64,000 bases of DNA from Caproicibacterium amylolyticum (GTDB lineage: Bacteria; Bacillota; Clostridia; Oscillospirales; Acutalibacteraceae): the NCBI RefSeq assembly GCF_014467055.1, contig NZ_CP060696.1:806001-870000 (forward strand), written 5' to 3'. Positions 18,801 through 25,800 of the stretch are shown here, piece after piece. The notes under the pieces are model-generated. The model saw nothing but the letters and a program-made list of their open reading frames with translations, had not been told where the DNA came from and searched no databases. Numbering within the stretch: the first letter of the stretch is position 1; each line of letters opens with the position of its first letter. The translations under genes were made by a program, and so were the position numbers.

Positions 18801-19334
18801 CGTGTGTGCTTATTGGGCATGGTTGCCGGAATAAAAACGAAGGTTACGAAAAACAATAGTACTATGGCATTTGTTACATTGGAGGATTCCTGTGGCGCAA
18901 TGGAAATACTCGTCTTCCCGCAGACACTTGCGCACGTTTCCCCGCTGCTGGAGGAGGGGAAAGCACTGTGTGTAACCGGTAAACTGAGTGTGCGTGAGGA
19001 GGAGGAACCCAAGCTCCTTTGTGACGATGTGCGTGCAGCAGCCGATGCGGAATCTGCACAGCGACAGCCGCCGGTACCGCCTGCCGTTCCTGCTGCGGGC
19101 AAGCACGTAAAACCGGGACTTTATCTGAAGGTACCGAATGAAACTGACCCCGCATATCTGCGAGCAAAGAAGTATCTGGCAGTTTTTGATGGACGCACAC
19201 AGCTGTATGTTGTTTTTGCACAAGAAAAGAAAATGTTCCGCGCCCCGGCTTCCTGCGGCGTAGACGTAAATGAAGTACTTTTGCGGGAACTGCGCGGACT
19301 TCTGGGCAATACAAATGTTGCGTACGTGCAATAA
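15819..19334 (+). CDS. dnaE: DNA polymerase III alpha subunit
   Basis: A 1171-residue C-family replicative polymerase. The N-terminal PHP domain starts FVHLHLHTEYSLLDG and has AITDHGVMYGA. The catalytic palm has the aspartate cluster MPDFDIDFADDR at about residue 394, with GPGRGSGAGS upstream. A helix-hairpin-helix region and a C-terminal OB-fold (VCLLGMVAGIKTK...TLEDSCGAMEI) follow. Length is normal for DnaE. AGGAAAGGAA precedes the ATG. It sits before pfkA, as in many Clostridia. Confidence 0.96.
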   Translation: MFVHLHLHTEYSLLDGACRIERLLDTAQARGDKAVAITDHGVMYGAVDFYKAAKKRGIKPIIGCEVYVAQRSRFDRTRELDGENRHLVLLCENNTGYQNLIQMVSRAWTEGFYSKPRVDMELLGKYHEGIIALSACLAGEIPRALSANDYPLAKEAALRYEAIFGENNFYLELQDHGLPEQKRINPQIIRLSQETGIPLVVTNDCHYIEQEDNEMHHILLCIQTNHTLDEEGGLEFGSKEFYYKTEEQMRALFPEHPEAADNTAKIAERCNVEFEFGKTKLPRFDTPNGQDNVAYFREKCYAGLHRHYGGNPPPEITQRLEYELDTIQKMGYVNYYLIVHDFVRHAKEVGIPVGPGRGSGAGSLAAYCIGITGIDPIQYDLLFERFLNPERVSMPDFDIDFADDRRPEMIDYVVDKYGADHVAQIVTFGTMAARGSVRDVGRVLGMSYAAVDSVAKLIPTVPGQNITLDKALESSKELRARYDEDPQVKRLLDMARKLEGMPRNASTHAAGVVITDKPVAEYVPLAKNNDSTVCQYTMTTLEELGLLKMDFLGLRNLSVIHDAEEMIQREKPDFKISEIPLDEPKVYALFTAGNTEGIFQFESAGMRSMMMQMKPEKLEDLIAANSLYRPGPMEFIPKYIQNRQHPERITYAHPLLKPILKVTYGCIVYQEQVMQVFRTLAGYSLGRADIVRRAMSKKKHDVMQREKEIFIHGLQAEDGTWEVPGCLRNGVDEQTALKIYGEMESFASYAFNKSHAAAYSYLAYQTAYLKCFYPRQYMAALLTSVLDSTGKLSGYIAECGRLHIRVLAPDINSSEAAFTVCGKDIRFGLLAVRNLGRGLIDAVIGERRQFGAYRSFYDFCKRTFDKMNRRSLESFVKCGALDGLGSNRREMMTAVPLVLDALANDKRRNVEGQIGFFDQPDEPNGAEEDFQMPSMSDYSTGDRLAMEKEVTGMFLSGNPLADYEHLYSKIGAAKIGDILENFENEQGGRWHDGDRVCLLGMVAGIKTKVTKNNSTMAFVTLEDSCGAMEILVFPQTLAHVSPLLEEGKALCVTGKLSVREEEEPKLLCDDVRAAADAESAQRQPPVPPAVPAAGKHVKPGLYLKVPNETDPAYLRAKKYLAVFDGRTQLYVVFAQEKKMFRAPASCGVDVNEVLLRELRGLLGNTNVAYVQ

Positions 19335-19372
19335 TTATCCATGTTGAAAGTACAATAGTCCATATAATGCCC

Positions 19373-19401
19373 TTGTAGATTGTTAAAAAATAGACTATAA
19401 T
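19373..19401 (+). promoter_or_regulatory. Candidate promoter of pfkA
   Basis: TATAAT at 19396-19401, 17 bp downstream of TTGTAG (19373-19378). The -10 is perfect but the -35 is weak. A second TATAAT (19363-19368) with TTGAAA at an unsuitable 13-bp distance lies just upstream. Confidence 0.45.
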
Positions 19402-19485
19402 GAAAGTGTTTTGAATGATAAGGAATCCTGTCGATTTTCGACAGTTCCTGTAGATTGGTTAATGCTTGAATTGGAGGTTTTTGAA

Positions 19486-20454
19486 ATGAGTGCAAAGTCC
19501 ATTGCTGTTTTGACCAGCGGCGGTGACGCTCCTGGCATGAACGCGGCTGTCCGCGCAGTAGTGCGCGCTGGCATTTCGAAGGGATTTGGAGTTTTGGGGG
19601 TTCGCCGCGGTTACAACGGCTTGCTTTCCGGGGATGTAGAAGAAATGAACCTGCGCAGTGTTTCCGATATCATCGGCCGCGGCGGCACCGTTCTCTACAC
19701 TGCCCGCAGCCCAGAATTCAACACGCCGGCGGGTGTGCAGAAGGCGGCTGAGGCCTGCAAGAAGCTGAATGTGGTCGGTATCGTTGTAATCGGCGGCGAC
19801 GGCTCCTTCCGTGGTGCACGCGACCTGACCGGCGCAGGTGTACCCTGCATTGGTCTGCCAGGTACGATTGACAATGATATTGCTTCCAGCGAATATACCA
19901 TTGGTTTCGATACAGCTATGAATACCGCAGTTGAGATGATTGACCGCATCCGCGACACTGCCGAGTCCCATGACCGCTGCAGTGTGGTAGAAGTGATGGG
20001 CCGCCGCTGCGGTGATTTGGCACTGCAGGTTGGTGTTGCAGTTGGTGCAACTTCTATTCTCGTTCCTGAAGTCGAGTGGGACTTCCAGAAAGATATTATC
20101 GACCGTATGCGTTTTGCGCAGAAGAGCGGTAAACAGCACTTCATTATTATGGTTGCAGAAGGTGTTGGCGGCACAACCGAGTTGGCAAAGAAGATTCAGG
20201 AAACAACCGGCATCGAAACTCGTGCTACCATTTTGGGCCATGTACAGCGTGGTGGTTCCCCGACTCTGCGTGACCGCGTTGTTGCCAGCGAAATGGGCTA
20301 TCGTGCAGTGGAACTGCTGGAAGCAGGCAGCAGCAACCGCGTTGTGATTATGCGCGGCGGCAAGATTGTTGACCTTGACATCACAGAGGCATTGAGCATG
20401 CAGCGCGTCTTCGACAAGAAGCTGTATGATATTGCTCTGCAGATTTCCATCTGA
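19486..20454 (+). CDS. pfkA: ATP-dependent 6-phosphofructokinase
   Basis: A 322-residue glycolytic enzyme phosphorylating fructose-6-phosphate. ATP-binding TSGGDAPGMNAAVRAV near the N-terminus, GGDGSF (about residue 102) and catalytic PGTIDNDI are present, as is the substrate-binding segment EVMGRRCGDLAL. Length and the GGDGS form (Gly rather than Asp after GGDG) indicate an ATP-dependent bacterial enzyme. The start at 19486 follows GGAGG; a 25-codon upstream extension is open but unlikely. Confidence 0.96.
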   Translation: MSAKSIAVLTSGGDAPGMNAAVRAVVRAGISKGFGVLGVRRGYNGLLSGDVEEMNLRSVSDIIGRGGTVLYTARSPEFNTPAGVQKAAEACKKLNVVGIVVIGGDGSFRGARDLTGAGVPCIGLPGTIDNDIASSEYTIGFDTAMNTAVEMIDRIRDTAESHDRCSVVEVMGRRCGDLALQVGVAVGATSILVPEVEWDFQKDIIDRMRFAQKSGKQHFIIMVAEGVGGTTELAKKIQETTGIETRATILGHVQRGGSPTLRDRVVASEMGYRAVELLEAGSSNRVVIMRGGKIVDLDITEALSMQRVFDKKLYDIALQISI

Positions 20455-20466
20455 TTTTTATAATTA

Positions 20467-20509
20467 AAAACGGCACCGAAAGCGTTTCCGCTTTTCGGTG
20501 CCGTTTTTT
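20467..20509 (+). terminator. Intrinsic terminator after pfkA
   Basis: AACGGCACCGAAA pairs with TTTTCGGTGCCGTT and is followed by T6. The A-run on the other side could also serve the convergent small genes. Confidence 0.9.
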
Positions 20510-20514
20510 GTGCA

Positions 20515-20694
20515 TTAAGAGAAAGCAGCAACCGTGTCCTGCATTTCTTCAAAGGAAGACGGATCTGCTTCCCTTATTTTTTGCTGAACGGCATCCGGCT
20601 GCGAATAAAAGAATTCGTAACTGGAAGTGTCCTGGTCCAAAAGGTCGGTAAGGCACAAATGCTGTCCGCGGCCGGGTGCAGGTGCTTCAGCCAT
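20515..20694 (-). CDS. Small conserved-type protein, 59 aa (second of pair)
   Basis: Starts MAEAPAPGRG and ends with SSYEFFYSQPDAVQQKIREA followed by Asp and a short acidic tail. The start ATG lies inside the last codons of the preceding small gene (ATGGCTGA overlap, eight bases), and GGAGAGG upstream serves as ribosome site. The tail pattern (aromatic-rich, then 'SLP/QPxxVQxKI') resembles short uncharacterised proteins common in gut Clostridia, from memory only. No membrane segment or known motif; function unknown. The same frame stays open upstream, but the overlap start is the more credible one. Confidence 0.55.
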   Translation of the reverse strand: MAEAPAPGRGQHLCLTDLLDQDTSSYEFFYSQPDAVQQKIREADPSSFEEMQDTVAAFS

Positions 20695-20875
20695 CTGCCT
20701 CTCCTCCAATCCGGCGCACAAGTGCGCGCATGTCATTTTTGGAACGAACAGCGCGGGCTTCCTGCAGCACAGTCTGCTGGGCAATGTGATCCATTGCTTC
20801 AAAGTTTTGTGCAGCTCTTTCGTTTTCAAATAATGCCATGCCGAAACCAAGAGGTAAATCTCTGAGTGGTTCCAT
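20687..20875 (-). CDS. Small conserved-type protein, 62 aa (first of pair)
   Basis: Starts MEPLRDLPLGFGMALFENER and ends with SKNDMRALVRRIGGEADG. A GGGGTG site precedes the ATG. Its C-terminal part (SKNDMRALV) recalls the 'S-x-E-M-R-x-L' ending seen in small Clostridia proteins of unknown role. It overlaps the next small gene by eight bases, suggesting coupled translation and joint function. An in-frame ATG 16 codons upstream is possible but lacks a ribosome site. Confidence 0.55.
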   Translation of the reverse strand: MEPLRDLPLGFGMALFENERAAQNFEAMDHIAQQTVLQEARAVRSKNDMRALVRRIGGEADG

Positions 20876-21069
20876 AAAAACACCCCGCATAAAAAGAAAA
20901 TTTGCCTTCCCTGACGGTGTCATAAGCCACGCATTTCAGCGCATTTTATGAACGATTCGACAGGTAAAGACAAATTTAGTGTGTACATCCGCACGGCGGT
21001 TATCCACTGCAGGAAAGAGGTATCTTTATTGTTTGTAGGAAAAATTTTGCAGATTATGTTTTCAAAAAA

Positions 21070-21726
21070 TTATTCAGAAATTTCGTGACACTTTTCCGGA
21101 ATGCCAATATCAACCGGGACGATTTTTCCACAGAACAGTGCGGAACTGTCCAAAGTGTGTGCGGGTTTTAGTGAGTCAAATACAATCGTCCATGCTGCAC
21201 GGATGGCATCCGGGTCAGCTTCACCGGAGTCCGCGTTAACACCGCTTGGAATGTCCAGAGAGAGAACAGGACAGTCGCTGGAATTGATAAGTTTGGTGAT
21301 CAGCCGCATATTTGGCCGCAGAATGCCGTGAAAGCCGGTCCCGTAAATTGCATCAATAATAAAGGTACCGCTTTTCAAATGTTCTGCAATGCATGCGGTT
21401 TCTTCTGCAAAATCGAGAACCAGAATACCGCAAGCTTTTGCCTTTTCAAGATTCAGACGTGCGTCAGGCGTTTGTACAACACCGTCTGACAGCACAATCG
21501 TAACATTGCATCCGGCAGCTTTGAGCAGACGTGCCGCAACAAAACCATCCCCGGCATTGTTGCCTTTTCCCGCAAATATCGTTATCGTGTGAACACTGGG
21601 CTGCAGAGCAGTGAGGAATCCGGCGGCTTCCGTTCCGGCATTTTCCATCATTTGTGTGTATGAAAGACCACTTTGAGCGGCGTTGTGTTCGATTTGTTTC
21701 ATTTGTGCAACTGTAACTGTTTTCAT
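21070..21726 (-). CDS. nnrE: NAD(P)H-hydrate epimerase (YjeF N-terminal domain)
   Basis: A 218-residue stand-alone epimerase that interconverts R- and S-forms of damaged, hydrated NAD(P)H. Conserved motifs: EHNAAQSGLSYTQMMENAG near the N-terminus, GKGNNAGDGFVAARLL, DAIYGTGFHG and SLDIPSGVNADSG. Many bacteria fuse this to the ADP/ATP-dependent dehydratase; that domain is absent here. The start at 21726 follows GGAGAAAGG; an ATG six codons upstream has no ribosome site. It lies 21 bases downstream of the MFS gene on the same strand. Confidence 0.9.
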   Translation of the reverse strand: MKTVTVAQMKQIEHNAAQSGLSYTQMMENAGTEAAGFLTALQPSVHTITIFAGKGNNAGDGFVAARLLKAAGCNVTIVLSDGVVQTPDARLNLEKAKACGILVLDFAEETACIAEHLKSGTFIIDAIYGTGFHGILRPNMRLITKLINSSDCPVLSLDIPSGVNADSGEADPDAIRAAWTIVFDSLKPAHTLDSSALFCGKIVPVDIGIPEKCHEISE

Positions 21727-21747
21727 AATAATGCCTTTCTCCATATT

Positions 21748-22932
21748 TCATGATGCGGATTTTTTGATGCCGCGCAGTGCCCGCAGACCGACCAGCAGAA
21801 TCAACGGAAACACAATCGCTGCCAGCAGCCCAAACTGCAGTTTGCCGCTGGCAGCCGCGGCAACCGTGCCGACAACTGCAGGACCTGCGGTGCAGCCGAC
21901 GTCACCGGCCAGCGCAAAGAAAGCAAACATGGCGGTGCCGCCCTGCGGGCAGTGATGTGCGGCAAGGCTGAAGGTGCCTGGCCACAGAATGCCAACAGCG
22001 AGGCCGCAGAGTGCGCAGCCCGCCAAGGACAGCAGAGGGAGCGGTGCAAAAACTGCCAGCAAATAACTTGCGATGCAGAGCACTCCGCTGATGGTCATGA
22101 ATTTTTTCAAATCAATTTTCTCACCGAATTTTCCGTAGAATGTGCGGGAAATTCCCATTAATACTGCAAACAGGCATGGCCCAAGTAAATCACCGATTGT
22201 TTTGCTGACCCCCAGTCCTTCTTCGGCAAAAAGCGATGCCCACTGGCTCATTGCCAGCTCGGAAGCGCCCGCACAAATCATGAGCAAAACGAAGATCCAA
22301 AAAATCTTAGTTGAAACAAGATCGTGCCAGGACATCGCCTCATGACTTTCCACCGGAGGCTTTACCGGTGCACCTGCAAACAAATAAATATTAAAAATCG
22401 GAACCAACGACCACACAAGCGGCAGAAAACGCCAGTTTGCAATGCCCACTTTGCTGAAATAGAGGGTGGAAAGCAGGACAACACCAACCTGTCCCCAGCA
22501 GTAAAAGGAATGCAGCATGCTCATAGCGGTTGATTTTTCTTTTGTCGGCAGTGCTTCCACAATCGGACTGATCAAGACTTCAATTAGCCCGCCGCCCAGC
22601 GCGTACAGTGCGGTGCAGGCCAGCAGACCAGCATAGGGGGAGGGGAACAAAAACGGAAAAGTTCCCAGCCCAATCAATCCTGCCGCAGTGAAAACGTGTG
22701 CCGCAAGGATGCAGGGCTTGTAGCCGATACGGTCTACAAATTTTGCGGACAAAAAGTCAACCAGCATTTGGATACAGAAATTAAACGAAACCAAAAGGCT
22801 GATTTCCTGTAAAGAAATCGAAAACTGTGTTTGAAAAACGATGAAAAGCAGCGGTGCCAAATTGTTGACGATTGCCTGTGTAATATATCCTGTGTAGCTT
22901 GCAAAAAGTGTGCGCTTGTAGGACTGCTGCAA
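21748..22932 (-). CDS. MFS transporter
   Basis: A 394-residue major facilitator protein with 12 predicted membrane segments and a charged central loop (SHEAMSWHDLVSTK). The cargo is not recognisable; overall look is of sugar- or drug-type MFS (FPLL...GAYxxxAxGxGGGLIE-like region). I place the start at TTG 22932, eight bases after AGGAGG. The frame remains open to 23013, but that upstream codon is part of the -35 element (22985-23013), so translation cannot begin there. Confidence 0.8.
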   Translation of the reverse strand: MQQSYKRTLFASYTGYITQAIVNNLAPLLFIVFQTQFSISLQEISLLVSFNFCIQMLVDFLSAKFVDRIGYKPCILAAHVFTAAGLIGLGTFPFLFPSPYAGLLACTALYALGGGLIEVLISPIVEALPTKEKSTAMSMLHSFYCWGQVGVVLLSTLYFSKVGIANWRFLPLVWSLVPIFNIYLFAGAPVKPPVESHEAMSWHDLVSTKIFWIFVLLMICAGASELAMSQWASLFAEEGLGVSKTIGDLLGPCLFAVLMGISRTFYGKFGEKIDLKKFMTISGVLCIASYLLAVFAPLPLLSLAGCALCGLAVGILWPGTFSLAAHHCPQGGTAMFAFFALAGDVGCTAGPAVVGTVAAAASGKLQFGLLAAIVFPLILLVGLRALRGIKKSAS

Positions 22933-22984
22933 AGGGAAACGCCTCCTGTATTTTATACTTCTATGTAACTGAGATACTGCTTTT

Positions 22985-23013
22985 AGTATAAACGATTGTT
23001 TCTTTTTTGACAA
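22985..23013 (-). promoter_or_regulatory. Sigma-A promoter of the MFS-epimerase operon
   Basis: On the minus strand: TTGTCA (23013-23008), 17 bp, TATACT (22990-22985), ending 53 bases before the TTG start. Confidence 0.7.
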
Positions 23014-23063
23014 CCGGCTGCTCTAAAATGCGTGACAAAAATTCGTGTGAAATTTTGTGACAT

Positions 23064-23099
23064 AAAAAAGCAGAAATGCCTTCCTAAAAGCATTTCTGC
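23064..23099 (-). terminator. Intrinsic terminator after the 23.1-24.4 kb operon
   Basis: Read on the minus strand, GCAGAAATGC and GCATTTCTGC form a stem followed by T6. Confidence 0.85.
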
Positions 23100-23107
23100 G
23101 AAGTTGA

Positions 23108-23872
23108 TTAAGCTGAAATTTTTGTATCTTCTCTCTGCAGCGATTGAAATAAAGCAAGCATCCTTTGTGTGAACTGCAAGTGTTCACTATAGGATTGAAT
23201 TAAATCCAACTGCAATTTTGGATCATTTGCCAGCAGACGCGCATTATATTTCTTAAAACTGCCGTTTGCTGCTTGAAAGTAAGACAGACCATCTTTATAG
23301 TATTGGATACCCTTTTGAAAGATTCGAATCATATTTCCGCTTTCAGAAAGTGAATCGTCCAGATAGTTAGCATTATCAGTCCAGTGTCCTTCCAGAAACA
23401 TCATACCCTGAAAATCACGCCAGTCTGCTTTCCGCCAGAACTTCGATACCGCATCGGTTGAAGAAATCGCATTTAGGTTTGTTAAATCAGCCATGATATC
23501 ATAATAATCCTGCGGTGAAAGATTTGTGATGTCATATTTTTGTTTTAAATCTGCAATTTCTGCATCTGTAAGGGAACGGCTACCGGTGGCTGCCCAGTTA
23601 AGCGTCTTTTTGGTATCAATCAGCGAGTCATTTGATCTATGTCCAATGTCTTTTGCAAAAATCTTGTCATCAAAGTAAGCACCGCCAATCATAGCGGCAG
23701 AAGCCCTGCTTTGCGGTGGAACTGCTTCGGATGTTGTGGTTGGTTTTACCGATTCGGTTTGAGCTGTTTCCCCAAGCAGTAATTGGAGAAATTCTTGATT
23801 TTGGTTTATTGCTACTGTTCCCAAGGAATGAGGAGCAGAAATATTTATGTTTTGCGTGTTTATAGAAAGCAT
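23108..23872 (-). CDS. Unknown protein, 254 aa
   Basis: Not recognised. The protein begins MLSINTQNINISAPHSLG, has a low-complexity Thr/Ser/Pro stretch (about residues 40-57), then a more ordered part with SLTDAEIADLKQKYDITNLS followed by QDYYDIMADLTNLNAISS (about 100-140), and a helical, aromatic C-terminus. No signal peptide or membrane span is obvious. AAGGAGTGTGAAAG precedes the ATG. It follows a secreted-protein gene by 23 bases on the same strand, so the two probably form one operon ending at the terminator at 23.08 kb. The DNA is A+T richer than the surroundings. Confidence 0.6.
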   Translation of the reverse strand: MLSINTQNINISAPHSLGTVAINQNQEFLQLLLGETAQTESVKPTTTSEAVPPQSRASAAMIGGAYFDDKIFAKDIGHRSNDSLIDTKKTLNWAATGSRSLTDAEIADLKQKYDITNLSPQDYYDIMADLTNLNAISSTDAVSKFWRKADWRDFQGMMFLEGHWTDNANYLDDSLSESGNMIRIFQKGIQYYKDGLSYFQAANGSFKKYNARLLANDPKLQLDLIQSYSEHLQFTQRMLALFQSLQREDTKISA

Positions 23873-23895
23873 CTTTCACACTCCTTTACGCATTT

Positions 23896-24438
23896 TTAGC
23901 CGACTGTAATTTGCCCTTCCATTCCAGTAAAATAGGTGTCGTTTACAACTCTGTCTATGGAAAGCCATTGCGTAGATACAAAGGGGATTGTAAATTCCAC
24001 AGTGAAATATGTGTTTAGTGGTAAATCGCTTTCAAAAAATGCTGGTAATCCAGTATTTATTTTGTCACTGATTTTAACATATTGCGTGTCCATTGTTTGT
24101 ACTGGAATTGAGATGTGCCATTCATTACATCCCTGCGCTGAGTATGTAACATAATCATCACGGGATATGATATAGTAGGGCTGAGTACTCCAACTGCTGT
24201 ACTTATTTTTTACGGAAACTGGGTCAGATAAAAATCCATTTCTGTTATTGTAAGCACGAATTGTCGCATCGCCCCAGCGCATGAAATTATGTGAGCTGGA
24301 CGCAATATTGTTGGTATTCTGCAAACTGATTTGTTTTGTAGATTGTTCGGAAGCAAATGCTGGTGCAGTGCTACACACAATCATAGTCATTGCACAAAAA
24401 AAGCAAAGTGATTTTTGGAAAATTTTGAGTTTTTTCAT
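23896..24438 (-). CDS. Unknown secreted protein, 180 aa
   Basis: Begins MKKLKIFQKSLCFFCAMTM, a clear Sec signal peptide (basic start, hydrophobic core, AFA cleavage site near residue 30). The mature part is rich in Tyr, Asn, Ser and Thr (DDYVTYSAQGCNEWHIS, NTYFTVEFTIPF), suggesting a beta-rich exported domain. No family recognised. The start at 24438 has AGGAGG seven bases upstream; 21 further open codons are ignored. First gene of the pair with the 254-residue unknown. Confidence 0.65.
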   Translation of the reverse strand: MKKLKIFQKSLCFFCAMTMIVCSTAPAFASEQSTKQISLQNTNNIASSSHNFMRWGDATIRAYNNRNGFLSDPVSVKNKYSSWSTQPYYIISRDDYVTYSAQGCNEWHISIPVQTMDTQYVKISDKINTGLPAFFESDLPLNTYFTVEFTIPFVSTQWLSIDRVVNDTYFTGMEGQITVG

Positions 24439-24553
24439 GTTAGTACCTCCTGAATAAATATTAATATATCTATATTTTACCACATAAGAGCAATAATTCA
24501 AGTAAAATGCAAAACTTTTTAGGGGTAATTATGGAATTGGATTTAAGAAACAA

Positions 24554-24578
24554 TAAAAGCCGCCCGAAGGCGGCAAAA
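24554..24578 (-). terminator. Intrinsic terminator after the 44-codon ORF
   Basis: Minus strand: GCCGCC-TTCG-GGCGGC stem with a stable UUCG tetraloop followed by TTTTATT. Confidence 0.85.
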
Positions 24579-24580
24579 TG

Positions 24581-24715
24581 TTAAACGTCGTTGTGCTCAG
24601 TGGATTGTTTCTTGGTGTTTTTGTTCTGATTTTGATTTTCCTGCGTAATGGGAGTCTGCCCGTTACACTTCTTTTTTCTGGCGGTTTTGTTGTCCGGCTG
24701 GCTGTCCTTTGGCAT
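24581..24715 (-). CDS. Tiny basic hydrophilic protein, 44 aa
   Basis: Reads MPKDSQPDNKTARKKKCNG and then a Gln/Asn/Lys/Thr-rich tail ending EHNDV. An excellent ribosome site (GGAGGTGA, five bases from ATG) and a terminator three bases after the stop together make a convincing miniature gene. It is strongly charged, with one Cys and no membrane helix. No family recognised. A 73-codon frame on the opposite strand covers the same DNA but lacks a ribosome site. A possible upstream partner or promoter could not be identified. Confidence 0.5.
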   Translation of the reverse strand: MPKDSQPDNKTARKKKCNGQTPITQENQNQNKNTKKQSTEHNDV

Positions 24716-24989
24716 TACAATCACCTCCGCAGTAGTGTGGCGCAAAAGCAGGAAAATATGTATTGGTACGCGCCACTTTTTGTATTTTCAAGTAAATAAT
24801 AATGAATTACATTTCTATTTACTGTCCCAATTACTGTCCCAAAATCGGTTGGATTTTTTGCGTGCAGCCAAATGAGCGTGTGCAAAAAGGAACGTGAGCC
24901 GATGTTTAGTTTTAAAATAAAATGACTCAATGCGTGTTGCCGAAATTATCAAGTTTGGTTTTGCAGGGGTATGTCCGCTATTAAAACTT
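24716..24989. other. Gene-poor stretch beside tRNA-Arg
   Basis: About 270 bases with several short overlapping frames but no credible start. On the minus strand one frame contains FGTVIGTVN, reminiscent of the tail of some site-specific integrases; this is only a weak resemblance. Confidence 0.3.
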
Positions 24990-25042
24990 AAAAAACAAAC
25001 CCACACAGTCAAACCATCAAAAATGGCTTAACCATGCGGGCT
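24990..25042 (-). terminator. Terminator after tRNA-Arg
   Basis: Minus strand: AGCCCGCA...TGTGGGTT outer stem, an imperfect inner stem, then GTTTTTT. Starts six bases after the tRNA CCA. Confidence 0.65.
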
Positions 25043-25047
25043 TTCTT

Positions 25048-25124
25048 TGGTGCGCCTGGGAGGATTCGAACCTCTGGCCTTTGGAGTCGGAGTCCAACGC
25101 TCTATCCAACTGAGCTACAAGCGC
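25048..25124 (-). tRNA. tRNA-Arg (anticodon CCG)
   Basis: 77-nt cloverleaf on the minus strand: acceptor GCGCTTG/CAGGCGC, D-arm TAGCTCAGTTGGATAGAGC, anticodon arm TTGGA-CTCCGAC-TCCAA with anticodon CCG, T-arm GAGGTTCGAATCCTC, discriminator A and an encoded CCA. Reads CGG arginine codons. Confidence 0.97.
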
Positions 25125-25165
25125 AAACTAGCTGTTAGCTTATACAATATCAAAACAGCTTTATT

Positions 25166-25194
25166 ATTATATCACGTTTTTGAGGGTGTGACAA
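25166..25194 (-). promoter_or_regulatory. Promoter of tRNA-Arg
   Basis: Minus strand TTGTCA (25194-25189), 17 bp, TATAAT (25171-25166), about 40 bases before the tRNA 5' end and directly after the XRE gene stop. Confidence 0.8.
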
Positions 25195-25197
25195 GCA

Positions 25198-25611
25198 TTA
25201 AATCAAATCCAGCGTTTCGCAATGCAGTGCCGATGCAATTTTGCCTAAAACAGCACTGCCGGGTTCCACTTCGTGATTTTCAAGCTGATATAATTCAAAT
25301 ACGGTCAGTCCTGCACTATCGGCTAACTGCTGTCGGGTTAAACCAGCTTGTTCCCGGCGGCTCGTAATTTTCTTTTCCTGTTCCAGCAGAAAGGCAAGTT
25401 CGTGCTCGCTGTCTACCAGCAGGGGGGCACCATTGTGCATCTGAAGCTGGCAGCTGCCGGCATTGGAATAAAACTGTCCGTCTTTCAGTGTGTAGCCTTT
25501 TGGCAAAACGTAATCCCTACCACCGTCGTCATCTCCGTTTGCCTCCGGCTGGAGGGAACAAGCGGATTCTTCTTCACCATGTGTATCATAAATATAAATT
25601 TTTACAGTCAT
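25198..25611 (-). CDS. XRE family helix-turn-helix protein
   Basis: A 137-residue protein. The C-terminal 60 residues form a Cro/CI-type HTH (REQAGLTRQQLADSAGLTVF, then ELYQLENHE). The first 75 residues are an acidic, poorly conserved-looking domain (GEEESACSLQPEANGDDDGG) that may bind a ligand or partner. GGAGG precedes the ATG. It is divergent from the lipoprotein gene at 25.8 kb; both promoters lie within 70 bp, making that gene a candidate target. Target and signal are unknown. Confidence 0.8.
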   Translation of the reverse strand: MTVKIYIYDTHGEEESACSLQPEANGDDDGGRDYVLPKGYTLKDGQFYSNAGSCQLQMHNGAPLLVDSEHELAFLLEQEKKITSRREQAGLTRQQLADSAGLTVFELYQLENHEVEPGSAVLGKIASALHCETLDLI

Positions 25612-25645
25612 TTTGCAGCCTCCAAAACGATTTGTTTTCTTTCCT

Positions 25646-25674
25646 ATTATATAAGGTCAGAATACAAAATGCAA
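25646..25674 (-). promoter_or_regulatory. Promoter of the XRE gene
   Basis: Minus strand TTGCAT (25674-25669), 17 bp, TATAAT (25651-25646); 35 bases before the start codon. Confidence 0.7.
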
Positions 25675-25687
25675 AAATTTTATCCGC

Positions 25688-25716
25688 TTGACATCAATTC
25701 GAACCCTGTGTACAAT
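25688..25716 (+). promoter_or_regulatory. Promoter of the orphan binding-protein gene
   Basis: TTGACA (25688-25693), 17 bp, TACAAT (25711-25716). The roughly 80-base leader after it contains an imperfect AAATGC...GCATTT dyad of unknown meaning. Confidence 0.8.
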
Positions 25717-25800
25717 GAAAAGAAAATGCTAAACATTTGCATTTTTCAGTTCTCATGTTACAGTGGCTCTTGACTTAATTGGTTCTGGAGGGTTATTAGG

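Noticed and set aside
22933..23013. 27-codon N-terminal extension of the MFS gene
   Set aside because: It contains the promoter; TTG 22932 has AGGAGG at ideal distance.
24578..24799. 73-codon hydrophobic plus-strand frame
   Set aside because: No ribosome site; opposite strand has a compact gene with ribosome site and terminator.
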